Positions 1 to 7,204 of a stretch of DNA of 64,000 nucleotides are shown in pieces. Numbering within the stretch: position 1 is the first letter of the stretch; every line of letters begins with the position of its first letter. The position numbers were made by a program, and so were the translations under genes. The notes under the pieces were generated by a model. The model saw only the letters and a program-made list of their open reading frames with translations, made no database searches and had not been told where the DNA came from. This DNA is from Jutongia hominis (lineage in GTDB: Bacteria > Bacillota > Clostridia > Lachnospirales > Lachnospiraceae): assembly GCF_014384965.1 (NCBI RefSeq), contig NZ_JACRSW010000001.1, forward strand, positions 1-64,000, read 5' to 3'.

Positions 1-599
1 CCGCCTCTGCCAGACACCTTGTCATCCGTATGCATGCATCCGTCTGTCTGCGGTGTCTGTCCTAGCTGCGTTGCAGCTATCTGTGCTACGCACAGAAACG
101 GCGGTAAATTATCGTTTATCCTATTATTCAATTCAATTTTTTCATCTATGTTCGACAAAATCGCTGCTATTTTCTTTTGCGTTAGTAGATCAAAATTTGG
201 CACTTCGTATTGCATTATTGCAGTTTTATCACCACGAGGCATTTTTGTACCTTTGGATGTTGCTGTCGAATAATTGAAAAAGGCATCATCGGCAAGCACA
301 TAATAAAGGAATTTTGCATTAATATTCTCTTTTGCTCTCAAAACCAGTACATCATTTGAACAGCCACCGTCGCAATCAGCAAACCATATTTTTTTGAAAT
401 ACGGTCTTATATTTGACACCAAAACATCACCTTTTTGATAAGCCCGTGTTTGAGCAGTTTTCGGAAGCGATGACGCAGTAGTTACACCTTCCTTGTTAGG
501 CAACATATTTTCTGTTGAAATATAATCTGTACCTTTCAAAACGTTCACATCAATTTTTCCCGTAGCATAAAAGCATATGTCTTTCAACTTATATTTCAT
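1..599 (-). CDS. hsdS: Type I restriction-modification specificity subunit HsdS, N-terminal part, cut by window edge
   Basis: The frame is open from an ATG at 599 to the window edge, so the gene is partial. It would supply the DNA-recognition subunit that pairs with HsdM. The first ~150 residues look like one target-recognition domain, followed by the usual central helix start (LLTQKKIAAILSNIDEKIEL, then NNRIND). The ATG overlaps the hsdM stop by 11 bases, the translational coupling typical of hsdM-hsdS. After about residue 165 the reading departs from the normal HsdS helix: the DNA there contains two small perfect hairpins (64-78 and 81-95) and the peptide looks like translated repeat DNA. 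The gene may therefore be truncated or fused to a repeat. The family call is firm; the intactness is open. Confidence 0.8.
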   Translation of the reverse strand, partial: MKYKLKDICFYATGKIDVNVLKGTDYISTENMLPNKEGVTTASSLPKTAQTRAYQKGDVLVSNIRPYFKKIWFADCDGGCSNDVLVLRAKENINAKFLYYVLADDAFFNYSTATSKGTKMPRGDKTAIMQYEVPNFDLLTQKKIAAILSNIDEKIELNNRINDNLPPFLCVAQIAATQLGQTPQTDGCMHTDDKVSGRG

Positions 600-2097
600 A
601 CCCAATCGCCCCCAATTTCTTTCTGATTTCATCCTCCAGCTCATGCGATCTTGCAAACATATCCGAAAGTTCAGATGTAAGACGAGTCATTTTTTCTTCA
701 AACGGTTCTCCATCATCTTCCTGTTCCTCAATGCCTACATAGCGTCCCGGTGTAAGAATATAATCCTGCTTTTCAATTTCCTGAATGTCTGCCACCTTGC
801 AAAATCCAAGTATATCTTCCTGTGTACCGTTTTGGAACGCCTCAAAAGTATCTGCCAATTTTTGAATGTCCTCATCCGTAAAATCACGATGTTTCCGGTC
901 AACCATGTGGCCCATTTTTCGTGCATCAATAAAAAGTGTTTTTCCTTTTTGCCTTTTCCCTTTTGTAATAAACCACAATGTTACCGGAATTGTTACACTG
1001 TAAAACAACTGTGTTGGCATCGCAATAATTCCTTCAATCAAATCATCCTCTATGATTTTCTTGCGAATTTCTCCTTCGCCACTGGATTGTGTAGAAAGTG
1101 CACCATTTGCAAGAACAAGACCAATTTTTCCATTTGGTGCAAGATGATGAATCATGTGCTGAATCCAAGCGTAGTTGGCATTACCGGCAGGTGGAAGTCC
1201 ATATTTCCAACGCTTATCCTCCATCAACTTATCTTGTCCCCACGGATGATAATTGAAGGGGGGGTTAGCTAAAATAAAATCTGCCTTTAAAGTCGGATGT
1301 AAATCACTTGTAAAAGTATCTGCATTGTACGGACCAAGATCTGCATCAATGCCACGAATTGCCATATTCATCTTTGCCATTTTCCAAGTATCCGGATTTG
1401 CTTCTTGTCCATAAACAGAAATGGCACTTCTTTTATGACTGTGTGCTTCAATAAATTTCTCACTCTGCACAAACATACCGCCAGAGCCACAGCAGCAATC
1501 ATATACTCGACAGTTATCAAATGGTCGAAGGATAGAAACCAATGTTTTTACAACACTAGATGGTGTATAGAATTCTCCACCACCAACACCTTCTTTCTCA
1601 GCAAACTGAGCAATGCAATACTCATATGTGCGTCCAAGCAGATCTTCACTTGCTTTTGCATCACTCATATCAATATTATTAGTGAAAATATCAACCACAT
1701 CACCTAAAATTCTTTTATCCAAATCCGGGCTTGCATAATTTTTCGGAAGAACATTTTTCAGTTTCTTATTCTCTGATTCTATCGCTCTCATTGCATTATC
1801 AATGATTGTACCAATTTCCGGTGTGTGTGCCTTAGACGCAATATTTCCCCAACGTGCTTCCTCCGGAACGAAAAATACATTGTCCATTTCATAAGCATCA
1901 CGATCATCTTCAAAACCATCACCCTCATCAACAAGTTCTTTGTAACGCTTATCAAATGCCGCCGAAATATAGCGAAGAAAAATCAATCCTATAATTACTT
2001 TTCTATACTCTGCTGCCGGAATGTGTCCCCACAAAACACAAGCTGCATCCCAAAGTTGTTTTTCAAATCCAATATTGGCGTTTGTCTTTTCTGCCAT
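589..2097 (-). CDS. hsdM: Type I restriction-modification DNA methyltransferase HsdM
   Basis: This is the N6-adenine methyltransferase subunit of a type I restriction-modification enzyme; it methylates the site chosen by HsdS. The protein is 502 residues, the usual HsdM size. The N-terminal HsdM helical domain (residues ~8-140) is followed by the methylase domain with an SAM-binding motif (YDCCCGSGGMF, slightly unlike the common DPxCGSGG) and the catalytic NPPF motif. The start is the ATG at 2097, with GGAGG eight bases upstream; an earlier in-frame ATG lies inside that Shine-Dalgarno region. hsdS follows with an 11-base overlap. No hsdR lies in the window and would be expected to the left. 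Together with the neighbouring toxin-antitoxin pair this is accessory DNA. Confidence 0.93.
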   Translation of the reverse strand: MAEKTNANIGFEKQLWDAACVLWGHIPAAEYRKVIIGLIFLRYISAAFDKRYKELVDEGDGFEDDRDAYEMDNVFFVPEEARWGNIASKAHTPEIGTIIDNAMRAIESENKKLKNVLPKNYASPDLDKRILGDVVDIFTNNIDMSDAKASEDLLGRTYEYCIAQFAEKEGVGGGEFYTPSSVVKTLVSILRPFDNCRVYDCCCGSGGMFVQSEKFIEAHSHKRSAISVYGQEANPDTWKMAKMNMAIRGIDADLGPYNADTFTSDLHPTLKADFILANPPFNYHPWGQDKLMEDKRWKYGLPPAGNANYAWIQHMIHHLAPNGKIGLVLANGALSTQSSGEGEIRKKIIEDDLIEGIIAMPTQLFYSVTIPVTLWFITKGKRQKGKTLFIDARKMGHMVDRKHRDFTDEDIQKLADTFEAFQNGTQEDILGFCKVADIQEIEKQDYILTPGRYVGIEEQEDDGEPFEEKMTRLTSELSDMFARSHELEDEIRKKLGAIGYEI

Positions 2098-2423
2098 TAT
2101 AATATCCTCCATATCAAGCATTTATCTTCAAATTTCAATCATTTTAAAATAACATATCGCCCTATTACTCACCTCTGTCATTTTTATTTCTGTAAATGCC
2201 CTTTGTTCTATTTTATCATAAGAAATAGCATTCAACAATATCACCTGCAATAATGAATACTCAGCAATTCTGTTCATTTTCCTATTCTGATAACAAGATT
2301 TTTTAATCAATATCCTCACCATTTCCACTTGTTCTATTCCACCAGCATAACCATGGGATAAAACTTTTCATTCAAAAATATCATAAATGATCAAAAAGCT
2401 TCAAAATTATATATATTCCTCAA
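2098..2423. other. AT-rich gap between hsdM and the toxin-antitoxin terminator
   Basis: This stretch lies upstream of hsdM on the minus strand. It can be read as a 66-codon minus-strand frame (2128-2328), but no ribosome binding site or recognisable family is visible. I see no clear promoter and no further structure. Confidence 0.4.
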
Positions 2424-2458
2424 AACAAAAAAGAACCAATCAAAAATCGACTGGTTCT
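2424..2458 (-). terminator. Intrinsic terminator after the toxin gene
   Basis: A 10-bp stem with one G-U pair (arms at 2432-2441 and 2449-2458) is followed on the minus strand by a run of six T residues. It closes the toxin-antitoxin operon. Confidence 0.8.
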
Positions 2459-2476
2459 AGTCTCTCTGAAAACTTA

Positions 2477-2788
2477 TTATAACTTACTTTGATAATTTTC
2501 CAATTGATGAAAAATTCCAATTACATTGACAACATCTGCTGTCACATCAAAAATGATGATATAATTCATTTGCGGCACAATGGCTTCGCGATATCCTTTC
2601 TTGGCAAGATATTCATCTTTGCATTCCAGAAATTGATATGGATTAAACTCCAATCTTTCATAAATAATATTGATACCATCCAATAGATGTCTAGCAGCCT
2701 GTTTATTATTCAGGCGGTCAATCAAATGATATATATGATGATCAAGTAATTCATCAGCATATTCTGTAATATTCAATTTATAAGCCAT
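2477..2788 (-). CDS. RelE/ParE-family toxin
   Basis: A 103-residue protein of the RelE/ParE toxin superfamily. Such toxins either cut ribosome-bound mRNA (RelE) or poison DNA gyrase (ParE); the sequence alone does not decide which. The compact alpha-beta layout is visible: two N-terminal helices (residues ~7-45), then beta strands ending in YIIIFDVTADVVNVIGIFH, the usual C-terminal strand pair. The basic residues expected for an active RelE nuclease are not obvious, and the spacing is closer to ParE-like proteins. It starts at an ATG overlapping the antitoxin stop by 11 bases, so the two are translationally coupled. A terminator follows. Confidence 0.85.
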   Translation of the reverse strand: MAYKLNITEYADELLDHHIYHLIDRLNNKQAARHLLDGINIIYERLEFNPYQFLECKDEYLAKKGYREAIVPQMNYIIIFDVTADVVNVIGIFHQLENYQSKL

Positions 2789-3038
2789 ACTTTTTCCTCA
2801 TTTCTCCTAGTGCAGCTTTGGCATCTTTTACCTGACCTGCTTCTATCTGCTTTTCAGAAATTTCAATATCTCTATACAAATTAAATTTTCCCATCATTGT
2901 CTCATAACTTTCCATGCTCATAATAACCATATCACCATAACCATTTTTTGTTACATAGATCGGTTCCTCCATCTTGTGACACATATCAGAAATTTCTGAT
3001 GTATTTTTTAAATCTTTAATCGGAATAATCTGTGGCAT
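2778..3038 (-). CDS. Phd/YefM-family antitoxin
   Basis: An 86-residue antitoxin of the Phd/YefM type. The N-terminal part (IIPIKDLKNTSEISDMCH, then EPIYVTKNGYGDMVIMSMESY) matches the DNA-binding and dimerisation domain that represses its own promoter; the C-terminal ~35 residues would wrap the toxin. The start chosen is the ATG at 3038, eight bases after AAGGAGG; an upstream in-frame GTG sits inside that ribosome binding site and is unlikely. The gene is the first of a two-gene operon and overlaps the toxin start. Confidence 0.9.
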   Translation of the reverse strand: MPQIIPIKDLKNTSEISDMCHKMEEPIYVTKNGYGDMVIMSMESYETMMGKFNLYRDIEISEKQIEAGQVKDAKAALGEMRKKYGL

Positions 3039-3065
3039 AATATGCACCTCCTTATCTATGGATTA

Positions 3066-3093
3066 ATTATACCATAATTATACCCTGTTTCAA
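3066..3093 (-). promoter_or_regulatory. Promoter and likely operator of the toxin-antitoxin operon
   Basis: TTGAAA at 3088-3093, a 16-base spacer and TATAAT at 3066-3071 form a sigma-A type promoter for the antitoxin gene. GGTATAATTA occurs twice in direct repeat (one copy covers the -10, the other lies in the spacer), a natural place for the Phd-type antitoxin to bind. The repressor role is inferred. Confidence 0.65.
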
Positions 3094-3127
3094 CCCATTT
3101 ATTATTACTTCCGATCATTTTTCCACA

Positions 3128-3156
3128 AAAAAAGACGATAGCCTCTAACTATCGTC
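3128..3156 (-). terminator. Terminator of tRNA-Leu
   Basis: A perfect 8-bp stem (GACGATAG at 3134-3141 with CTATCGTC at 3149-3156) is followed on the minus strand by seven T residues, directly downstream of the tRNA. Confidence 0.88.
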
Positions 3157-3163
3157 CTCTGAA

Positions 3164-3246
3164 TGCACCAGGTGGGATTTGAACCCACACAGTGTTGCCA
3201 CCGACGGATTTTGAGTCCGTTGCGTCTGCCGTTCCGCCACTAGTGC
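3164..3246 (-). tRNA. tRNA-Leu (anticodon CAA)
   Basis: The minus strand folds as a class II tRNA of 83 bases with a long variable arm. The acceptor stem pairs GCACTAG with CTGGTGC, the discriminator base is A, and the TGGGTTCAAATCCCA T-arm is intact. The seven-base anticodon loop reads CT-CAA-AA, giving anticodon CAA (reads UUG). CCA is not encoded. The 3' end faces the restriction and toxin-antitoxin block, the side where integrating elements usually insert. Confidence 0.95.
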
Positions 3247-3268
3247 ATGCTGTGTCACAACAAAAAAT

Positions 3269-3297
3269 ATATTATCATACATAATGGAACTTGTCAA
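3269..3297 (-). promoter_or_regulatory. tRNA-Leu promoter
   Basis: TTGACA (3292-3297), a 17-base spacer and TAATAT (3269-3274) precede the tRNA by about 22 bases. Confidence 0.82.
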
Positions 3298-3391
3298 CTG
3301 CCTGATGGCATTTTCCCATCTGTTTTATGAGCCGTTTTCCACCTGTTTTATACATAAAAAGCTGTTTTTATCAGCACTACGCATGAGATTA

Positions 3392-3712
3392 TCATATAAT
3401 AAACATTTCTGCCATCTTGACAATAAAAGCTGCTGCACTTGCACCTACCGCAACAGTCAAAAGTCCTTTCTTAGCAAATGCCAATACCAAAGCGACGATT
3501 GTTCCGGCAATTGCAGAGACCAGTCCGTTGGTTGAAAAAATAATAGCCGGAAAGGTCATCGCCCCCAGGACAGCATAAGGTACATATGTTAAAAAGGAAC
3601 GGATAAATACGTTTTTGACCTCACCTTTGCATAACACAAACGGAATTGCACGGATCAGATAAGTAACGCCCGCCATCACTGCTAAATAGATAAAAAATAA
3701 AACCGTATCCAT
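3392..3712 (-). CDS. azlD: Branched-chain amino acid exporter small subunit AzlD
   Basis: A 106-residue membrane protein of the AzlD family with about four hydrophobic segments. It pairs with AzlC to export branched-chain amino acids and their analogues. The pattern YLIRAIPFVLCKGEVKN, then FLTYVPYAVLGAMTFP, is typical of the family. The start is the ATG at 3712, with AAAAGGAG seven bases upstream; the frame runs further upstream into azlC but without a usable start. It follows azlC after a 20-base gap, so the two form one operon. Confidence 0.9.
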   Translation of the reverse strand: MDTVLFFIYLAVMAGVTYLIRAIPFVLCKGEVKNVFIRSFLTYVPYAVLGAMTFPAIIFSTNGLVSAIAGTIVALVLAFAKKGLLTVAVGASAAAFIVKMAEMFII

Positions 3713-3732
3713 AATATTCTCCTTTTGTAAAT

Positions 3733-4464
3733 TTATCCTATCTGTTCTTCCTGTTCCATTGCTTCCATCTCTTCTTCCGATGGCACCGGATACAGCCATG
3801 CTCCGATCGCGGATGCCACAACCGCGCAGATAATAACAACAAATCCCGATGAAAGCTTACAAAGAACCGGAAGCCATTTGAACGCACAACTCATCGCTGC
3901 CGCAATCAATATGACAAATAAAAAGCGATAATTTTCTTTTGCTTTCGGTATAATGATTGCTAAAAACATTCCATAAATGGCAATTCCCAAGGCATCTGAC
4001 AAAACAGCCGGCAAAACACTTCCAAGTAACGCCCCCATTACTGTTCCAACTGCCCAGCCAAGATAGGGAACAATGATCAGTCCGGATAAATACCGGCGGT
4101 CTACTTTTCCTTTCCGACTCATGGCAACCGCAAAAATTTCATCTGTAATACCGACTCCGGTAATAAAACGCCATGGTGTATTTAATGACTTATCTACTTT
4201 CTGCGATAAAGATAATGCCATCAATGCATAACGCAGATTGATCACGAATTGTGAAAGTGCCATCTCAATAAAAGCACCTCCAGCAACCATAATGTCCAAT
4301 CCTGCAAACTGTCCGGCAGATGTAATACATGTCATAGAGATCAGGACAGCCTGCCACCAGCTCATCCCGACGTTTACAGCCATCAATCCAAATGTAAAAC
4401 TAACCGAGACATAACCTAATGCGATTGGAATTCCATCTTGCATTCCTTCTTTTAATGACTTCAT
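3733..4464 (-). CDS. azlC: Branched-chain amino acid exporter large subunit AzlC
   Basis: A 243-residue AzlC-family membrane protein, the main subunit of the AzlCD exporter. The N-terminal LKEGMQDGIPIALGYVSVSF and SMTCITSAGQFAGLDIM segments are family hallmarks, followed by several membrane helices and a charged C-terminal tail rich in Glu. The start chosen is the ATG at 4464, eight bases after AGGAG; a GTG at 4473 is in frame but too close to that site. azlD follows. No AzlB/Lrp-type regulator gene is adjacent. Confidence 0.91.
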   Translation of the reverse strand: MKSLKEGMQDGIPIALGYVSVSFTFGLMAVNVGMSWWQAVLISMTCITSAGQFAGLDIMVAGGAFIEMALSQFVINLRYALMALSLSQKVDKSLNTPWRFITGVGITDEIFAVAMSRKGKVDRRYLSGLIIVPYLGWAVGTVMGALLGSVLPAVLSDALGIAIYGMFLAIIIPKAKENYRFLFVILIAAAMSCAFKWLPVLCKLSSGFVVIICAVVASAIGAWLYPVPSEEEMEAMEQEEQIG

Positions 4465-4545
4465 CCTTCCCACTCCTCACTATTTCTTTCCTATCTTCTG
4501 ATAATACCTTACACTGCTCTTTTATATTTTTTATAAGATCACGAC

Positions 4546-4585
4546 GCAAAAGAAAAGCACCGTATAGCTATTGCTACGATGCTTT
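4546..4585 (-). terminator. Terminator of the NlpC/P60 gene
   Basis: An 11-bp stem with one G-U pair (arms 4554-4564 and 4575-4585) is followed on the minus strand by TTTTCTTTTG. It lies 40 bases past the stop of the hydrolase gene. Confidence 0.75.
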
Positions 4586-4626
4586 CCTGAAAATCATAGA
4601 ATCATTCTCAATCTTCTATCAAATAA

Positions 4627-6117
4627 TTAACCAATAATTCTTCTTGCACATGCCGGTGTTCTGTATCTGTAGTTAGAAATCTTGATACCGTCTTTCTTAT
4701 TACTAGCATGAACAACACGTCCGCCACCGATATACATAGCAACGTGACCAATACTTCCACCATTGCGATAGAAGATCAGATCTCCTGGCTGTAAGTTTGA
4801 AAAACTTACGCTTCTACCACAACCTGCCTGTGCACCCGATGAATGTGGCAAGCTATATCCAAACTGTGCATAAACAGCCATCGTAAATCCGGAACAGTCT
4901 GCACCATTTGTAAGACTTGAGCCGCCCCATACATATGGATTACCAACAAACTTCGTTGCATAGGATGCAATCGAAGAACCTGATCCACTGCTTGATACAG
5001 ATGGACTGCTCGAACGTCTGCTTGAGCTTGAACTGCTTGATGAACTTGATCGTCTGCTTCTGCTTGACGAACTTGAACGTCTGCTTGACGAACTTGAACT
5101 GCTTGATGAGCTTGAACGTCTGCTTGACGAACTTGAACTGCTTGATGAGCTTGAACGTCTGCTTGATGAACTTGAGCTGCTTGACGAAGACGAACTGCTT
5201 GATGATGCACTCTGTCTTTCTCTTGCAAGTTCCTCCAAACGCTGCTGTTCAGCTTCTTCGGCTGCCTTCTTACGACGAGCCTCGGCTTCTTCTTCTTCAA
5301 TAGAAACAGCCTTTTTAAAACGAACTCTTGTATTTACAAACTCTTTTGCAATATATCCTTTGACACCTTCATCAATCTCTACTTTATACCAATTATCGCT
5401 TTCACCAAGGATTTCATACTTTTCATCCTCAGGAATCTGTGTAATGATCGTTGAAGTTGTACTCTTCTTAGAACGGACATTTAATGTAATGACACCTTTC
5501 TTTAAGAACGCATATGCTGTGCCATATTTTCCTGCTAACTTCTGAGCATCTGCACCAATAGCAAGAAGATCCTTACGAATATAACCTGTAACAGAGCCGG
5601 ATGAAATCTTAACCCATCCATTCTTTTCACTTAAAATCTCTGCTGAGGAACCTTTATAAAGTTTTCCGACGATTTTACTGTCTGTATTTGGCTTCTTACG
5701 GATATTTACATAATCACTTGCGGTTGAAATACCAAGATTTCTAAACTGCTTTGCAACTGATTCTTCTTTTCTCTGCTCTTCTGTCTGAGCTGCCTGTGCT
5801 GCCTGCGTTGCAGCAGGATCTGCTGTCTGTGCAGCCTGAGCATTCTGTGCAGCATCTACTGCGGCATCCGTTGCCGGAACAGCACCTGCTTCTACACTTG
5901 CTGTTGCAACAGGATCTGCTGCTTGTGCTTCCTGCTCCTCCTGTGCTACGTTCTCTAAATAATATTTATCAAGCGACAAGGAAAGACCTGCCATTTCTGT
6001 TTCCTGACCGTAACTTGCAGCATCCGCATTATCACTAACACTTGTATATGTAGCTAATGATAATGTAACGGCTGTGCCGAAAATAGCAGCATTTCTTATC
6101 CAACGTGTCTTTAACAT
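4627..6117 (-). CDS. Secreted NlpC/P60 peptidoglycan hydrolase with two SH3 domains and a Ser/Arg linker
   Basis: A 496-residue exported cell-wall enzyme. The N-terminal signal peptide (residues 1-34, ending near ADA) is followed by an Ala/Gln-rich spacer, two bacterial SH3 domains (about 130-183 and 205-262), a charged helix (about 268-300), a Ser/Arg linker of some 75 residues (about 302-380) and a C-terminal NlpC/P60 domain. The catalytic residues are visible: Cys in GADCSGFT, His in IGHVAMYIG and His in VVHAS. Such enzymes cut the gamma-D-Glu-diamino acid bond in stem peptides. The SH3 domains should bind the wall. A strong promoter lies 143 bases upstream and a terminator follows, so the gene is monocistronic. 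The linker is encoded by a tandem repeat and may vary in length. Confidence 0.93.
   Translation of the reverse strand: MLKTRWIRNAAIFGTAVTLSLATYTSVSDNADAASYGQETEMAGLSLSLDKYYLENVAQEEQEAQAADPVATASVEAGAVPATDAAVDAAQNAQAAQTADPAATQAAQAAQTEEQRKEESVAKQFRNLGISTASDYVNIRKKPNTDSKIVGKLYKGSSAEILSEKNGWVKISSGSVTGYIRKDLLAIGADAQKLAGKYGTAYAFLKKGVITLNVRSKKSTTSTIITQIPEDEKYEILGESDNWYKVEIDEGVKGYIAKEFVNTRVRFKKAVSIEEEEAEARRKKAAEEAEQQRLEELARERQSASSSSSSSSSSSSSSSRRSSSSSSSSSSSRRSSSSSSSSSSSRRSSSSSRSRRSSSSSSSSSSRRSSSPSVSSSGSGSSIASYATKFVGNPYVWGGSSLTNGADCSGFTMAVYAQFGYSLPHSSGAQAGCGRSVSFSNLQPGDLIFYRNGGSIGHVAMYIGGGRVVHASNKKDGIKISNYRYRTPACARRIIG
4990..5215 (-). repeat. Low-complexity Ser/Arg codon repeat inside the NlpC/P60 gene
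   Basis: Runs of Ser codons are broken by paired Arg codons at a near-regular interval, giving blocks such as SSSSSSSSSSRR in tandem. The DNA units are nearly identical (about 51 bp, for example starting near 5047 and 5098), so the array could expand or contract by slippage or recombination. The frame stays open on both strands here, which creates several spurious antisense frames. Confidence 0.8.
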
Positions 6118-6259
6118 AATAACCCTCCATAAAAATTTGAAACACTAAATGAATTCTAGCGATCTGTGTAATACATACAATGCCATAACATTGCCGATTG
6201 TTTTATCCTATGAATGATTTTTTCATAAAATATTACAAATTTATTACACATCAAAAACA

Positions 6260-6288
6260 ATTATAACAAGGTCTCCCTTCATTGTCAA
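6260..6288 (-). promoter_or_regulatory. Promoter of the NlpC/P60 gene, with long leader
   Basis: A consensus sigma-A promoter: TTGACA (6283-6288), 17-base spacer, TATAAT (6260-6265). Transcription should start near 6253, leaving a leader of about 135 bases that is AT-rich and without clear strong hairpins. The rest of the gap to ridA (6289-6456) shows nothing I recognise. Confidence 0.88.
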
Positions 6289-6456
6289 CCCACCCGCCAG
6301 AAGTTTTATCTAAACGAATGCCTTAATTTATGGGACTTTTTCGTCATATTCCATTTATTGGATGATTATTCTTCATACCGAAATCTTTTCTACGATCGTA
6401 GAATTTTCTGTAATATTTTATCCGGACCAGATTATCACACATTTATTTACATTTTA

Positions 6457-6834
6457 TTATTTGATCGCGATCGCTTCTACTTCAATAGCAACATCTTTTG
6501 GAAGCTTTGCAACCTGTACACAGGATCTTGCAGGATACGGTGCCACAAAATAGTCTTCATAAATAGCATTGATCTTTGTAAAATCATCCATATCTTTAAT
6601 AAATACAACTGTTTTTACTACTTTTTCCATAGAAGATCCTGAAGCTTCTACTAAAGCCTTTAAATTCGAAAAAGCCTGTTTTGCCTGTTCTTCAACAGAA
6701 CCGGTTACCAGTTCTCCTGTAGCAGGGTTGATTGGGATCATACCTGATGTATATACCATATTATTTACTTCAATTGCCTGTGAATAAGGTCCGATTGCTG
6801 CCGGTGCATTTTTTGTACTGATCTCTTTTTTCAT
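6457..6834 (-). CDS. ridA: RidA-family enamine/imine deaminase
   Basis: A 125-residue RidA (YjgF/YER057c) protein. It hydrolyses reactive 2-aminoacrylate and related enamines produced by PLP enzymes such as threonine dehydratase. The family signature is complete: APAAIGPYSQAI near the N-terminus, YTSGMIPINPATGELV, and the C-terminal PARSCVQVAKLPKDVAIEVEAIA containing the substrate-binding Arg and catalytic Glu. Length is as usual. It stands alone, with AGAGG upstream of the ATG and its own likely promoter. Confidence 0.95.
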   Translation of the reverse strand: MKKEISTKNAPAAIGPYSQAIEVNNMVYTSGMIPINPATGELVTGSVEEQAKQAFSNLKALVEASGSSMEKVVKTVVFIKDMDDFTKINAIYEDYFVAPYPARSCVQVAKLPKDVAIEVEAIAIK

Positions 6835-6887
6835 AATTTACCTCTTTTCTGCGTCAAAACGCTTATACTGTTTTGTTTTTCAACAAT

Positions 6888-6915
6888 AGTATAACATTCT
6901 TTCTTCGTTTTTCAA
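6888..6915 (-). promoter_or_regulatory. Possible ridA promoter
   Basis: TTGAAA (6910-6915), 16-base spacer and TATACT (6888-6893) lie about 55 bases upstream of the ridA start. A second -10-like TATAAG lies nearer the gene. Confidence 0.5.
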
Positions 6916-6994
6916 CCGGACTATTTTTCAATACGCCATTATCTATGAACCATTATCGCAACATATTTATCTTTATAAAACTATATAAATATGA

Positions 6995-7204
6995 TATAAT
7001 AATTCCAAGATACAAGCGTTACACGCTTGACGCACTTTGTGCTGTATTTAATTTTGTCCTTCATGAATTCTGCACCAGAAAGCCAGCTCTCCTGTGTTGC
7101 GAATTCATGATATTGTATTGAAGATAATACAACAACCGGATATACTCTCGGAATTTTCTAAATGAAAAATTTCGAGAATACATCCGGACAGAACGGAGGT
7201 AATA
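6995..7204 (+). promoter_or_regulatory. Hairpin-rich leader of the S1-domain gene
   Basis: A TATAAT at 6995-7000 (weak -35) would start an RNA near 7007, giving a leader of ~200 bases. It contains three inverted repeats in series: CAAGCGT-TAC-ACGCTTG (7013-7029); TCATGAATTC at 7061-7070 paired with GAATTCATGA at 7101-7110 (perfect 10 bp, 30-base loop); and a long imperfect stem with CCGGAT at 7136 and ATCCGG ending at 7187. The last ends six bases before the GGAGG of the gene. No U-tract follows, so this is not a terminator. Translation control, perhaps by the RNA-binding product, is inference. Confidence 0.55.

Noticed and set aside
577..1272. 231-codon plus-strand frame opposite hsdM
   Set aside because: It lies entirely opposite a highly conserved methylase gene, has no ribosome binding site and its peptide has no recognisable pattern.
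2128..2328. 66-codon minus-strand frame upstream of hsdM
   Set aside because: No ribosome binding site or family pattern; composition fits AT-rich spacer.
4806..5303. Several long antisense or alternative frames over the Ser/Arg repeat
   Set aside because: They arise because the repeat lacks stop codons in several frames; the peptides are mere repeat translations.
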